From an uncultured Anaerotruncus sp. (GTDB taxonomy: Bacteria; Bacillota; Clostridia; Oscillospirales; Acutalibacteraceae), in assembly GCA_900539775.1 (NCBI GenBank), contig UQDL01000003.1, positions 124,001 to 188,000 on the forward strand: a stretch of 64,000 nt of DNA, given 5' to 3'. The notes below the pieces were generated by a model. It was not told the origin of the DNA and did no database searches. It saw only the letters and a program-made list of their open reading frames with translations. The stretch's first letter is position 1; every line of letters starts with the position of its first letter. A program made the translations under genes and the position numbers. Shown here one piece after another: positions 51,378 to 59,766 of the stretch.

Positions 51378-51527
51378 ATGAAAAAAGCGGCAATTATTTT
51401 TTTGATTTTATTTATTCTGACGCTTGCCGTGCCCGTTGCTGCCGCAATAGGCACAGAGGGCAGCAGCACAAATGAGCTTGTTACAATTTTTTCCAACGAA
51501 ACGAGCAGTTTGAAAGAAGGCAGTTAA
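51378..51527 (+). CDS. Possible 49-aa secreted peptide
   Basis: The frame from ATG 51378 to TAA 51525-51527 encodes a classical signal peptide (MKKAAIIFLILFILTLAVPV, then AAA) and a short Ser/Thr/Glu-rich mature part ending SSLKEGS. The signal sequence is the reason for calling it. The SD is weak: AAAGG lies 13 bases away and fits a different ATG at 51371 in another frame better. It lies on the opposite strand between the citrate synthase promoter and the end of the gerA operon. No homologue is known to me. Confidence 0.45.
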   Translation: MKKAAIIFLILFILTLAVPVAAAIGTEGSSTNELVTIFSNETSSLKEGS

Positions 51528-52649
51528 TCACTTGCCGTTTGAATTTTCGTTCATTTTTTTAAGACGCCCTGAGCACTCAATCTCAAGTTTTGCGTTGTTC
51601 AAACAACCATCCCATTCATTGCTTAGCCGTGCATAGGCGGCAGGATCGTATTTTGCCAAATTTTCGCCTATTCTAAGGCAATCGCTGCCTTGCTGCGTAC
51701 AGGAATAAAACGCTTTTTCGCAATTGCGCTTTACTGCCTTTTCAACTTCCGATACAACTTCATCAAGTTCCGCTTTGGAAAATGATTTTTTTGCCCCGTT
51801 CTCAGCTTCTTCAAGTGAAAAAAACAGCTTTGCATCGGCCTTAAACACAACTGTTTCACCTTGTGCATAAGCTTTGGTTTTCACCGATGCCGTTATTATA
51901 TGAACCCCTATTCTGCCATATTTTTCACTTTCAAAATCCATATATCCGGATTTAATTCTGTTTTTCAGAAAAAGCAATCCGGATATTTCATCATTTTTTA
52001 AAACACCCACAAGCCGGTTTTCCGAAAAAATAGCAATTCCGCTTGTTTTTGAGCCGTTGTCATCGGCAGATATAACAGGCAGGCATATATCGGATGTTTT
52101 ATCATTATAAAGATTAAGCATTTCATTGGCAGTTACATGGAGCGAAAAGCCCGAACTTTGCCCGTTTTTTATAAGCTCTGCAACAAATTGAGCAGGCACA
52201 AGCGCATCGCACTGATCGCATTCAAGCAGTTGCGCCGCTTTGCCTGAAGAAATACATACGGCAACATCGGGGCGAGAATTCTCACTGCGTGTTAAATAAT
52301 CAAAGCAGTGTGACAAATCATTTTCGGCAACATCCATTCCGAAAACAAGCAATTTGTTTTGGCCGAAAAATAAATTTTTGGACAAACTTTCCGAAACGGT
52401 TGCAGCTGCAGATGAAATATTTTGACCGCCGGCAGATGTGTTTAAAGTTATATTTCCGGAAAGTGCATCCGTGCCGTTTCCCCCGTTAACAAGATTGAGC
52501 GTTTGCACCGTAAGGCAAATGCCATGTGAATCACTGTCTATTCCAAGCCCTTCAACAACGCTTAAATCCTTTAGATTTTTTCTTGATGAACAGCTGCTTA
52601 AAGCAAGGCACACAATAAGCAGCGCCGCAATTACTTTAATGCCCTTCAA
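51528..52649 (-). CDS. gerAC: Spore germination lipoprotein, Ger(x)C family
   Basis: A 373-residue lipoprotein forming the C subunit of a GerA-type nutrient germinant receptor. The lipobox is ALSSCSS (Cys near residue 20). The Ger(x)C pattern follows: LKDLSVVEGLGIDSDSHGI, LSKNLFFGQNKLLVFG, and a C-terminal alpha/beta domain with VKRNCEKAFYSCTQQGSDCLRIGE. I place the start at the TTG 52647-52649 because it follows the SD AAAGGAG and gives the signal MKGIKVIAALLIVCLAL. It overlaps gerAB by 14 bases and is the last gene of the operon. Confidence 0.88.
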   Translation of the reverse strand: MKGIKVIAALLIVCLALSSCSSRKNLKDLSVVEGLGIDSDSHGICLTVQTLNLVNGGNGTDALSGNITLNTSAGGQNISSAAATVSESLSKNLFFGQNKLLVFGMDVAENDLSHCFDYLTRSENSRPDVAVCISSGKAAQLLECDQCDALVPAQFVAELIKNGQSSGFSLHVTANEMLNLYNDKTSDICLPVISADDNGSKTSGIAIFSENRLVGVLKNDEISGLLFLKNRIKSGYMDFESEKYGRIGVHIITASVKTKAYAQGETVVFKADAKLFFSLEEAENGAKKSFSKAELDEVVSEVEKAVKRNCEKAFYSCTQQGSDCLRIGENLAKYDPAAYARLSNEWDGCLNNAKLEIECSGRLKKMNENSNGK

Positions 52650-53682
52650 ATAAACTCTCCTTTTTACCAAGCAGCAAATATCCTGCCGGCACAGCAATAC
52701 CGAAAATTCCAAAAGGAATATACACAAGCCAATCGTTAACCAATGAATACAGCCTTGTATATAAAATCAAAGCCGTAAAACCGAGCATTGCAAGCCCGCA
52801 AATCAAGCATTTTTTTCGATTTTCGTTTTTCCCGAAGCACAGCGAAGAGCAATAGAGAAAAACGGATATTTTCAAAAACATTGCAAAAATCCATAGAGCG
52901 GTGAAAACAACTTCAACACGCTCGCCGGTGCCGAGCTGAGCAAGCTGCGAAAGTTCAAAAAGAGGATATGACGAAACAGACGCCGTATCGCCCAAAACTC
53001 CGCAAGCAACAAGAGCAAGCAAAAGGCTGAGCAAAATCGGCAAGCCGATTGCAAAGCAAAACGGCCTGCCGATTTTTCCGTTTATCTTAGGCCGAAGGGC
53101 AAAAAGAAGCGGAATTTCGCTTGTGCTGCACAAAGAATAAGCCGCATTGCTAAGCATTGCCCCAAAGCCATTTTGCATAAAAGGAAAAAGATTTATAGTT
53201 TCAAATTTATCGAAAGATGAAGCAACTATTCCAAACGTGCCGATAACGGTGAGTGCAAAAACAAGAGCCGAAAACCGGCAAAGCGACTCAATACCGAGAG
53301 CGGCGGCATACGTGCTTGCAGCAAGCATAAAAGCGGCAAGCACAAATGTGTGTGCTTCCTGATGAAGCTCGGCGGACGAAAAAAGCGCAAATTTAACAAT
53401 TGAAAGAGCACCCGAAAATATATAAAAAGCCCCATACAGCGGCCGAAGCACCGGATTATCAAGCACATTTTTATGCCTGCTAAGCATTATTAAGGCAAGT
53501 GCAGTTACAGCCAAAGCACCGGCAACGGCAATTGCCGTGCTTAAAGCCAGATCAGCAGTGTATTTTGTGCCCAGCACGGAAGAACTTACGGTAAAGCCTA
53601 TAAGCAGCCTGCTGACAAATATTATATAAAACAGGCTGATCGGCGCTACGGCCTCATTTTTTGCGCTGTTTGCTTTCAACAT
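52636..53682 (-). CDS. gerAB: Spore germination permease-like subunit, GerAB family
   Basis: A 348-residue protein with ten membrane helices of the GerAB group, which belongs to the APC amino acid transporter superfamily. The N-terminal ISLFYIIFVSRLLIGFTVSS and the internal NLFPFMQNGFGAML (family 'N..P....G') are typical. It is thought to bind the nutrient germinant in the spore inner membrane. It overlaps gerAA by 29 bases and gerAC by 14, so all three are coupled. Confidence 0.87.
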   Translation of the reverse strand: MLKANSAKNEAVAPISLFYIIFVSRLLIGFTVSSSVLGTKYTADLALSTAIAVAGALAVTALALIMLSRHKNVLDNPVLRPLYGAFYIFSGALSIVKFALFSSAELHQEAHTFVLAAFMLAASTYAAALGIESLCRFSALVFALTVIGTFGIVASSFDKFETINLFPFMQNGFGAMLSNAAYSLCSTSEIPLLFALRPKINGKIGRPFCFAIGLPILLSLLLALVACGVLGDTASVSSYPLFELSQLAQLGTGERVEVVFTALWIFAMFLKISVFLYCSSLCFGKNENRKKCLICGLAMLGFTALILYTRLYSLVNDWLVYIPFGIFGIAVPAGYLLLGKKESLFEGH

Positions 53683-55123
53683 TCACACCCCTTAATTTCT
53701 GAATTGTTATATTTCTTTTAACCATTTTTATCCAGTTTTGGCGATAAAGAGTGTCGCCAACGCTGCTTTTGCTCAAAGGTGAAATCGGTGCTGAATAAGG
53801 CACGCCGTAAGGATTTACGGCCGTTATATTCACACAAAGTACGCACATTCCGAGCACAACGCCGTAAATTCCCGCGTAGCCGCCAAGCATAATAAAGCCT
53901 ATGCGAAGAACTGCAATGCTTTCGTAAAGAGGATAAATAACATATGAAGCAATAGCCGTTACAGCCACCACAACAAGCATCGGTGCGCCTACAAGACCCG
54001 CATTTACAACGGCATCGCCTATAACAAGCGCACCGATTATTGAAACGGCATGCCCGATTGCACGGGGCAAGCGCAACCCGGCCTCTCTCATAATTTCATA
54101 CAAAATCATTATCATTACAGCCTCTTGCATCAGCGAAAACGGCGTTGTGATTTCTGCCGCCGCAATAGTATACATAAGCGATGTTGGCAGAAGTTCTTGA
54201 TGAAAAGTGCCGACAGCCACATAAATTCCCGGTAATACTGCTGAAATAACAAACGAAAAATATTTCAGTAAACGATTCATGCTTGCATAAACCGGATGAT
54301 TATTATAATCATCCACTGTTGAAAACGCATCCGAAAAAAGATAAGGCACATACACGGCAAACGGAGAGCCGTCCACAAGCACGGCCACTCGCCCCTCATA
54401 TAGCTTGGAGCAAAGCGTATCGGGCCTTTCCGTGTTTCCGTAAGCCGAAAAAAGCGATCCTACATCACTGCCAAGAAATGACGCAAGCTCGGCATAATCA
54501 CAAATTCTGTTCACATCCGCTGAATTTATTCTGCGTTCCACATCGGCAACAAGCGCTTCGCTTGCAATGCCCTTTATATAACAGATGGCAACTGAGGTTT
54601 GCACTTGCTTTCCTACCTTTATTTGCTTCATTTTTAGTGCGGGAGTTTTAATGCGGCGGTGAAGCGTGGCTTTATTGTCGTTTAATGTTTCCGTGAAGCA
54701 TTCCCTTGCGCCTTTTATATTTGATTCAGTTGCCGGATCATCAATTCCTCTTTTTTCAAAGCCCTGAATTCCAAGCACAAGGCATTTTGAAACACCATCA
54801 AAAAAAACAGCGGCAAAACCGGATGAAAGATAAAAATAAACATCTTCAAAATAATAAGAATCACTCATTTCAAGCGAATTAACAACACGCAGTTTAATCG
54901 TTTCATAAAGATCTGACGGAGTTTCGCTGCAACCGCAAAAGGCAAGCAAAGGAGACATTATCATTTGAGAAAGCTGAAGTGAGTTTATCATTCCGTCAAG
55001 CACACAAACAAGGCAATTTCTGTTTCCCACCACACATTCACGCAATAAAAAATCAGAGCAATCCTTATAATCACGCTGCAGCTTATTCTTATTGTCCGCA
55101 ACGGAAGAATAAATTTTCTCCAC
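53654..55123 (-). CDS. gerAA: Spore germination protein, GerAA family
   Basis: A 489-residue receptor A subunit. A soluble N-terminal region (about 1-240) is followed by membrane helices. The family signature of the helix/loop part includes EGRVAVLVDGSPFAVYVPYLF, PTSLMYTIAAAEITTPF and IGHAVSIIGALVIGDAVVNAGL. It is believed to assemble into the germinant-gated ion channel. The frame opens at a TTG at 55141, but the GTG at 55121-55123 with SD AGCGGTGG is chosen. It is the first gene of the gerA operon, which should be expressed in the forespore; I could not identify a convincing SigG promoter by eye. Confidence 0.9.
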   Translation of the reverse strand: MEKIYSSVADNKNKLQRDYKDCSDFLLRECVVGNRNCLVCVLDGMINSLQLSQMIMSPLLAFCGCSETPSDLYETIKLRVVNSLEMSDSYYFEDVYFYLSSGFAAVFFDGVSKCLVLGIQGFEKRGIDDPATESNIKGARECFTETLNDNKATLHRRIKTPALKMKQIKVGKQVQTSVAICYIKGIASEALVADVERRINSADVNRICDYAELASFLGSDVGSLFSAYGNTERPDTLCSKLYEGRVAVLVDGSPFAVYVPYLFSDAFSTVDDYNNHPVYASMNRLLKYFSFVISAVLPGIYVAVGTFHQELLPTSLMYTIAAAEITTPFSLMQEAVMIMILYEIMREAGLRLPRAIGHAVSIIGALVIGDAVVNAGLVGAPMLVVVAVTAIASYVIYPLYESIAVLRIGFIMLGGYAGIYGVVLGMCVLCVNITAVNPYGVPYSAPISPLSKSSVGDTLYRQNWIKMVKRNITIQKLRGVNVESKQRKK

Positions 55124-55333
55124 AAAACCACCGCTTTGCAAAAATATTTCTAAAATATTTTTTCAATAAAACGGCGGCTTATGCAAAAAATACTTAAAGA
55201 GATCAAAACAAATATCGTCTTTTGTTTTATTTTTGTGCGTAAAACACAAGCACAGCCTGCTTATGCCTGATTTTCCGCAAAAGGCATAAGCAACACCATG
55301 TTGCTTGCAAACGTGAAAGGACACTGATGTTTA

Positions 55334-56014
55334 ATGAGCATAACTTTTATAAGGGCAATAATAATATATATAGCGGTTATTGTTTCACTGAGAATAATGG
55401 GAAAAAGGCAAATCGGCGAGCTGACGCCGCATGAACTTGTTATAACAATTCTTGTTTCGCAAGTTGCGATAATTCCTTTGCAGGACAACGGAATGCCGCT
55501 TGCCAACATGGTTGTTCCCATTTTAATCTTTGTTTCGCTTGAAATTGCGGTTTCCGCAATTTCCATGAAAAGCCTTGCCTTTCGCAACTTAATTCAAGGC
55601 AAACCGATATTCGTTATAAGAAACGGCAAGCTTGACGAAAAGCAAATGAGGCGCCTGCGCCTTACAATAGACGATTTAACGGACGCAATCCGAGAAAAGG
55701 GCTTTTTTGATTTATCCACCGTCAGAGATGCGGTGATAGAAACAAACGGAACCGTTTCAGTGCTTCAAAAATCTGAAGAGAGCCCTGTTACACCAAAACA
55801 ACTTTCTCTTTCCGTTGAAGAGCAATCAACACCGGTGCCTATTGTTACGGACGGCAAGCCTGCCGAGGAATATTTCGGCAAAAACGAAATCAGTTTAAGC
55901 AAGATTGAGCAATTTGTAAAAAAAAGCGGTAAAGAGATGCCGCAAATAATGTTGCTTACGGCTGATTCGGCAGGTAACATATTTATTATTCCCAAGCGGG
56001 AGGAAACAAAATGA
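55334..56014 (+). CDS. YetF/DUF421 membrane protein
   Basis: A 226-residue protein with three N-terminal membrane helices (VSLRIMGKRQIGELTPHELVI is the DUF421 signature, R-x-x-GKR). The cytoplasmic YetF domain follows: FRNLIQGKPIFVIRNGKLDEKQ, then MRRLRLTIDDLTDAIREKGF and STVRDAVIETNGTVSVL. Such proteins are frequent in spore formers and some are linked to spore germination or envelope functions, but the activity is unknown. It overlaps the DUF4363 gene by 4 bases (ATGA), a common pairing. Confidence 0.88.
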   Translation: MSITFIRAIIIYIAVIVSLRIMGKRQIGELTPHELVITILVSQVAIIPLQDNGMPLANMVVPILIFVSLEIAVSAISMKSLAFRNLIQGKPIFVIRNGKLDEKQMRRLRLTIDDLTDAIREKGFFDLSTVRDAVIETNGTVSVLQKSEESPVTPKQLSLSVEEQSTPVPIVTDGKPAEEYFGKNEISLSKIEQFVKKSGKEMPQIMLLTADSAGNIFIIPKREETK

Positions 56015-56382
56015 AAAGGCTTTGGTTTTCGGCGATATTTATGATTGCGGCACTTTCTCTTTGCTTTGCGGAACAATTCTGCATAGCCAAAGATTGCCGC
56101 GAAATAATTGACGCAATAGGCACGGCGGCAGAATGTGACGACGCAAACGAAAAGATCGAGCATTGCAAAGAAATAACGGATATGTGGAATGATTATTACA
56201 AAAAAGCATCATATATCACGGATCATTCAGTGCTGCAAGGAGCAGATGTTTCAATGGGCACATTAAACAGCCTACCGCCCGATTCGGACTCTGAAAGCAT
56301 AAACGAGCTTTTAGCAGAGGCAAAAAGTGAAACCGAACAAATTTATGAACATTCACGAATAAACCTGTCTAATATTTTATAA
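56011..56382 (+). CDS. DUF4363-family exported protein
   Basis: A 123-residue protein with an N-terminal signal or anchor helix (LWFSAIFMIAALSLCFA) and an otherwise helical, acidic region with Cys residues at about 18, 23, 29, 42 and 52. The pattern HCKEITDMWNDYYKKASYITDHS fits DUF4363, a family usually encoded after a YetF protein. It overlaps the YetF gene by 4 bases, so the two are translationally coupled and probably form a membrane complex. Function unknown. Confidence 0.82.
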   Translation: MKRLWFSAIFMIAALSLCFAEQFCIAKDCREIIDAIGTAAECDDANEKIEHCKEITDMWNDYYKKASYITDHSVLQGADVSMGTLNSLPPDSDSESINELLAEAKSETEQIYEHSRINLSNIL

Positions 56383-56395
56383 TGCATGAAAAAAC

Positions 56396-56445
56396 AAAAA
56401 AGGCAGTTGCCGTCCGTTCGGACAGCAACCGCCTTTGCGTTTTTT
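56396..56445 (+). terminator. Bidirectional terminator
   Basis: AAGGCAGTTGCCGTCC pairs with GGACAGCAACCGCCTT, with A-rich and T-rich flanks. It lies between the convergent DUF4363 and queT genes. Confidence 0.82.
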
Positions 56446-56449
56446 CATA

Positions 56450-56983
56450 TTATGAATTAAACAATTTTTTATCAAGCTTTCTGTTTATGATAACATAATA
56501 AAGCACCGTTCCGAGCACAGCCATAACCCCAAGCTCACCGGCAGCAACGAGACCGCCCTGAAGCAAGAAATCGGCAAACTTAAACGAACCGCTTATCATA
56601 AACGTTTCTATTTCCCAGCCGATAACAATGCCGTTCCACACAGCCGGCATAAGCATTGCGGCAATCGGATAAGACTTGATTTTAACATTGCGCAGCAAAT
56701 ACATACAAACCGCAGAGCCCAAAGTTGCAAGCGAGCCGAATATCATATCAAGCGGCAAGCCGGAGCCGATGTTATAAATATTTGAAAGCACACAGCCGAG
56801 GGTTAAACCCGGAATTGCGGCAGGCGTGAACAAGGCAAGCACATTAAGCACCTCAGACACACGAAACTGCACGGCGGCAGAGGTGCTGCCGGGCCAAAGC
56901 AGATTTTGCGCATAAGTAAGAGCCGCATACATTGCCGCAATAACGGCAGCCTGCACAATAAACGATACTTTTTTGTTTTTCAT
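56450..56983 (-). CDS. queT: Queuosine precursor transporter, QueT family
   Basis: A 177-residue membrane protein with five to six helices of the QueT family (S component of an ECF-type importer). VQAAVIAAMYAALTYAQN, AAVQFRVSEVLNVLALFTPAAIPGLTLGC and NIGSGLPLDMIFGSLATLGS are the conserved stretches. It should import a queuosine precursor (preQ0/preQ1 or queuine) using a shared energising module encoded elsewhere. The preQ1-type leader directly upstream agrees with this assignment. The SD AAGGAG lies inside the riboswitch tail, allowing translational control. Confidence 0.93.
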   Translation of the reverse strand: MKNKKVSFIVQAAVIAAMYAALTYAQNLLWPGSTSAAVQFRVSEVLNVLALFTPAAIPGLTLGCVLSNIYNIGSGLPLDMIFGSLATLGSAVCMYLLRNVKIKSYPIAAMLMPAVWNGIVIGWEIETFMISGSFKFADFLLQGGLVAAGELGVMAVLGTVLYYVIINRKLDKKLFNS

Positions 56984-56989
56984 GATTCA

Positions 56990-57058
56990 ATTTTCTCCTT
57001 AGTTTTGTTTTTAGAAGTCTGCGAACACAGACTGGTCAGGATTTTGCGAACTGACGGT
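56990..57058 (-). ncRNA. preQ1-I-type riboswitch leader (two-hairpin form)
   Basis: The minus-strand leader begins at the expected transcription start. It holds hairpin 1, GTCAGTTCGCAAAATCCTGAC (57036-57056), and hairpin 2, AGTCTGTGTTCGCAGACT (57016-57033). The A-rich tail TAAAAACAAAACTAAGGAG (56994-57013) follows and contains the queT SD. TTCGCA in the loop and a tail of the AAAAACUAAGG kind are features of preQ1-I aptamers, whose bound state hides the SD. Both hairpins carry TTCGCA, so it is not certain which forms the binding pocket. Confidence 0.7.
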
Positions 57059-57062
57059 TAGT

Positions 57063-57091
57063 ATTATAAAGTATTGCTTTACAAAAATCAA
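57063..57091 (-). promoter_or_regulatory. SigA promoter of queT
   Basis: TTGATT (57086-57091) and TATAAT (57063-57068) have a 17-base spacer on the minus strand. Confidence 0.7.
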
Positions 57092-57099
57092 TAAAAAAC

Positions 57100-57128
57100 T
57101 TGAATAAATTATTTTGCTTTGGTACAAT
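57100..57128 (+). promoter_or_regulatory. SigA promoter of the beta-mannosidase gene
   Basis: TTGAAT (57100-57105) and TACAAT (57123-57128) are 17 bases apart on the plus strand. It is divergent from the queT promoter and only 8 bases away. Confidence 0.65.
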
Positions 57129-57179
57129 AAACTTATAAATAAGCATAAATTTTATGTTCATTCATTTAAGGGGATTTTT

Positions 57180-59633
57180 ATGGAAAGAATGTCTTTGGCG
57201 GGCAAATGGATTTTGCACCTTGATAAACAAGACCGTGATTATGAAACAGAGGTGCCGACATCGGATTACAATGCACTGCTGAAAAACAAAATTATAGACG
57301 ACCCGTTTTATAAAACAAACGAACAAAAATGCCTGTATGTTGCCGAAACAGGCAAAAGCTTTAAACGAAGCTTTAAAATATCGCAAGAGCAGCTTGAATA
57401 CAGAAAAGCCTTGCTTCGCTGCCAAATGCTTGACACAATTGCCCAAATTTACATAAACGATAAATTGGCAAATATTTCAAGCAATGCCTATGTTTGCAGC
57501 GAAACAAATATAACGGATTATTTACACGAGGGCGAAAATTCAATTGAAATTCATTTTATTTCACCTGTTCAATATGTTAAAGCCAAGCAGGAGGAAGAGC
57601 CGCTTCCCGCAAACGCAAACGGCATAAACGGTGTTGCGCACATTCGCAAACCGGCATGCCATTTCGGATGGGATTGGGGCATAAACATGCCCGTTTCGGG
57701 AATATTCGGAAATATAGAAATTCTTTTTTACAACAATGAAATTCGTGATTTTTGGGTGCGCCAAGAGCATTTGGAAAACGGCACGGTTAAAGTGCACATA
57801 AGAGCAAACAAGAGGCTTGACGGCAGCGGCGAAATCACCGCTCCGAACGGCGAGCGCATACCGTTTGGAATTGAAAACGGCAAAGCAAAGGTAATAATTG
57901 AGAAACCTCAGCTTTGGTGGACCCGTGAGCTTTCCGGCAACGAATCTCAGCCGCTTTACACCATTGCCATAGGCAGCGTGAAGAAGCGAATAGGGCTGCG
58001 CACAATTGAGCTTGACAGAAGCAACGATGAATACGGCGCCGATTTCAAATTTATTTTAAACGGAGTGCCGATTTTTGCAAAGGGTGCAAATGTTATTCCG
58101 CCGGATGCCATGCCGGACAGAATCGGCAAAAGCACAGCAGAAAAAATAGTTTCAGATGCCGTGCACGCCAATTTTAACATGATAAGAATTTGGGGAGGCG
58201 GCTATTACGGCTCCGACGAATTATATGACCTTTGCGACGAAAAAGGAATTTTGGTTTGGCAGGATTTCATGTTTGCCTGCCTCATGTATCCTTTTTATGA
58301 CGAAGCATTTATCAAAAATGTGCTCGGCGAAGTAAAATACAATGTTCGCAGAATATCAAGCCACCCTTCTCTTGCGCTTTGGTGCGGCAACAACGAAATC
58401 GAATTTATGTTTCAGCATCTGCCGGCAAGCCTGAAAATCGTTAAGAGTTACAAAGAATTCTTCTATGAAATTCTGCCGGGAGAGCTTAGAAGATATGACA
58501 AAAACACCCCATATATTGAAACTTCACCCATCGGCAGCGAATTCAGAAAAGACATTACCGCAGACAAATGCGGCGACACACATATGTGGCATGTTTGGCA
58601 CGGAAGCAAGGATTTAAGCTATTACGGCAAGCGATACACAAGATTCTGCAGCGAATACGGAATGGAATCTCTGCCGAGCGAAGACTGCATTTTGCAATTT
58701 GCAACACAAAAAGATATGGATCTTAAATCCGATGTTATGCTCAGCCATCAAAAATGCAAAAGCGGCAACGACAAAATGCTGTTTTACCTCTATGAAAAAT
58801 TCAACAAGCCGGCAAAATTTACGGATTTGATTTATTTAACAGGGCTTGTTCAGGCTGAGTGCGTGGCAAACGGAGCAGAGCACTGGCGCAGAAACAAAGG
58901 GCGTTGCAACGGAGCACTGTGGTGGCAAATGAACGACTGCTGGGGTGCACCGAGTTGGTCCTCCGTTGATTATTTCGGAAAATGGAAGCCGCTTATGTAT
59001 GCGGGAAAAAGAATTTTTGAGCCTATAACCGTTTCTTTGCGACAGACAGACGGCGGTTTTGAACTATATGTGCTTAATGACACATTAAACGATGAAGAAT
59101 ACACAGCCGTTGTTTCGCTGAAAGATTTTACGGGTAAAGAACTTCGCAGCAAATCATTGCTTGTTAACTCAAATGCAGGCAAGGCGCAAAAAGCATTTTT
59201 CATTTCTGCAAAGGGATTGAAAAAAAGCACATGCTTTGCACAGGCAGAGCTCCGCAAAAACAACAAAGCCGTCATAAGCCGCACGGCAATTATGCTGCCT
59301 GAGCGCAAATTAAAATTGCAGCATGCAAAAATAACGATTCACCTCTGCAAAAACGAGATGACTCTTGAGAGCAATACCTATGCAAGATCTGTGTTTGTGG
59401 ACATAAAGGGCGAAAGCGTTCCGCTTTCAGACAACTGCTTTGACCTTGTTCCGGGTGAAAAGAAAACAATCTATCTTGAAAAAGATTGCAAAATAGATCC
59501 AAAATCAATCAGCGTAAAATGCGTTAACAACATTACTTACGCAGGCAGTGATGCCGAAAGAATAAGATTTCGCAAAGCATTTTCCGCACAGCCGATGAAC
59601 ATTGCAAATAAGATTTATTATTCAATAAGCTGA
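57180..59633 (+). CDS. Beta-mannosidase, glycoside hydrolase family 2
   Basis: An 817-residue GH2 enzyme. The N-terminal jelly-roll (about 1-190) contains the mannosidase-type HFGWDWGINMPVSGIFGNIE, followed by an immunoglobulin-like domain, a TIM barrel and C-terminal beta domains. The barrel has ANVIPPDAMPDR and MIRIWGGGYYGSDELYDLCD. The acid/base Glu is in LWCGNNEIEFMF and the nucleophile Glu in FCSEYGMESLPS. The long upstream reading is rejected in favour of the ATG at 57180 with SD AAGGGGA. No signal peptide is present, so it acts inside the cell on imported manno-oligosaccharides or mannosides. The gene stands alone. Confidence 0.9.
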   Translation: MERMSLAGKWILHLDKQDRDYETEVPTSDYNALLKNKIIDDPFYKTNEQKCLYVAETGKSFKRSFKISQEQLEYRKALLRCQMLDTIAQIYINDKLANISSNAYVCSETNITDYLHEGENSIEIHFISPVQYVKAKQEEEPLPANANGINGVAHIRKPACHFGWDWGINMPVSGIFGNIEILFYNNEIRDFWVRQEHLENGTVKVHIRANKRLDGSGEITAPNGERIPFGIENGKAKVIIEKPQLWWTRELSGNESQPLYTIAIGSVKKRIGLRTIELDRSNDEYGADFKFILNGVPIFAKGANVIPPDAMPDRIGKSTAEKIVSDAVHANFNMIRIWGGGYYGSDELYDLCDEKGILVWQDFMFACLMYPFYDEAFIKNVLGEVKYNVRRISSHPSLALWCGNNEIEFMFQHLPASLKIVKSYKEFFYEILPGELRRYDKNTPYIETSPIGSEFRKDITADKCGDTHMWHVWHGSKDLSYYGKRYTRFCSEYGMESLPSEDCILQFATQKDMDLKSDVMLSHQKCKSGNDKMLFYLYEKFNKPAKFTDLIYLTGLVQAECVANGAEHWRRNKGRCNGALWWQMNDCWGAPSWSSVDYFGKWKPLMYAGKRIFEPITVSLRQTDGGFELYVLNDTLNDEEYTAVVSLKDFTGKELRSKSLLVNSNAGKAQKAFFISAKGLKKSTCFAQAELRKNNKAVISRTAIMLPERKLKLQHAKITIHLCKNEMTLESNTYARSVFVDIKGESVPLSDNCFDLVPGEKKTIYLEKDCKIDPKSISVKCVNNITYAGSDAERIRFRKAFSAQPMNIANKIYYSIS

Positions 59634-59713
59634 TTTTATGCGGCAAGTGTTTCAAAGCGCAAGATTTTAATCTTTTAACCGAATGCATGCGGCGGTATTT
59701 AAACAGAAATAAA

Positions 59714-59756
59714 AATAAGGACGGCGGAATTTAATCCGTCGTCCTGTTTTTTTGCG
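59714..59756 (-). terminator. Bidirectional terminator
   Basis: AGGACGGCGGA pairs with TCCGTCGTCCT with one mismatch, with a T run on the plus strand and an A-rich flank before it. It lies between the convergent mannosidase and amidohydrolase genes. Confidence 0.78.
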
Positions 59757-59766
59757 CAATGTGAAA

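Noticed and set aside
55142..55333. Possible SigG promoter upstream of gerAA (GCATAA near 55175-55190)
   Set aside because: The expected -10 (CATnnTA) at proper spacing is not convincing by eye.
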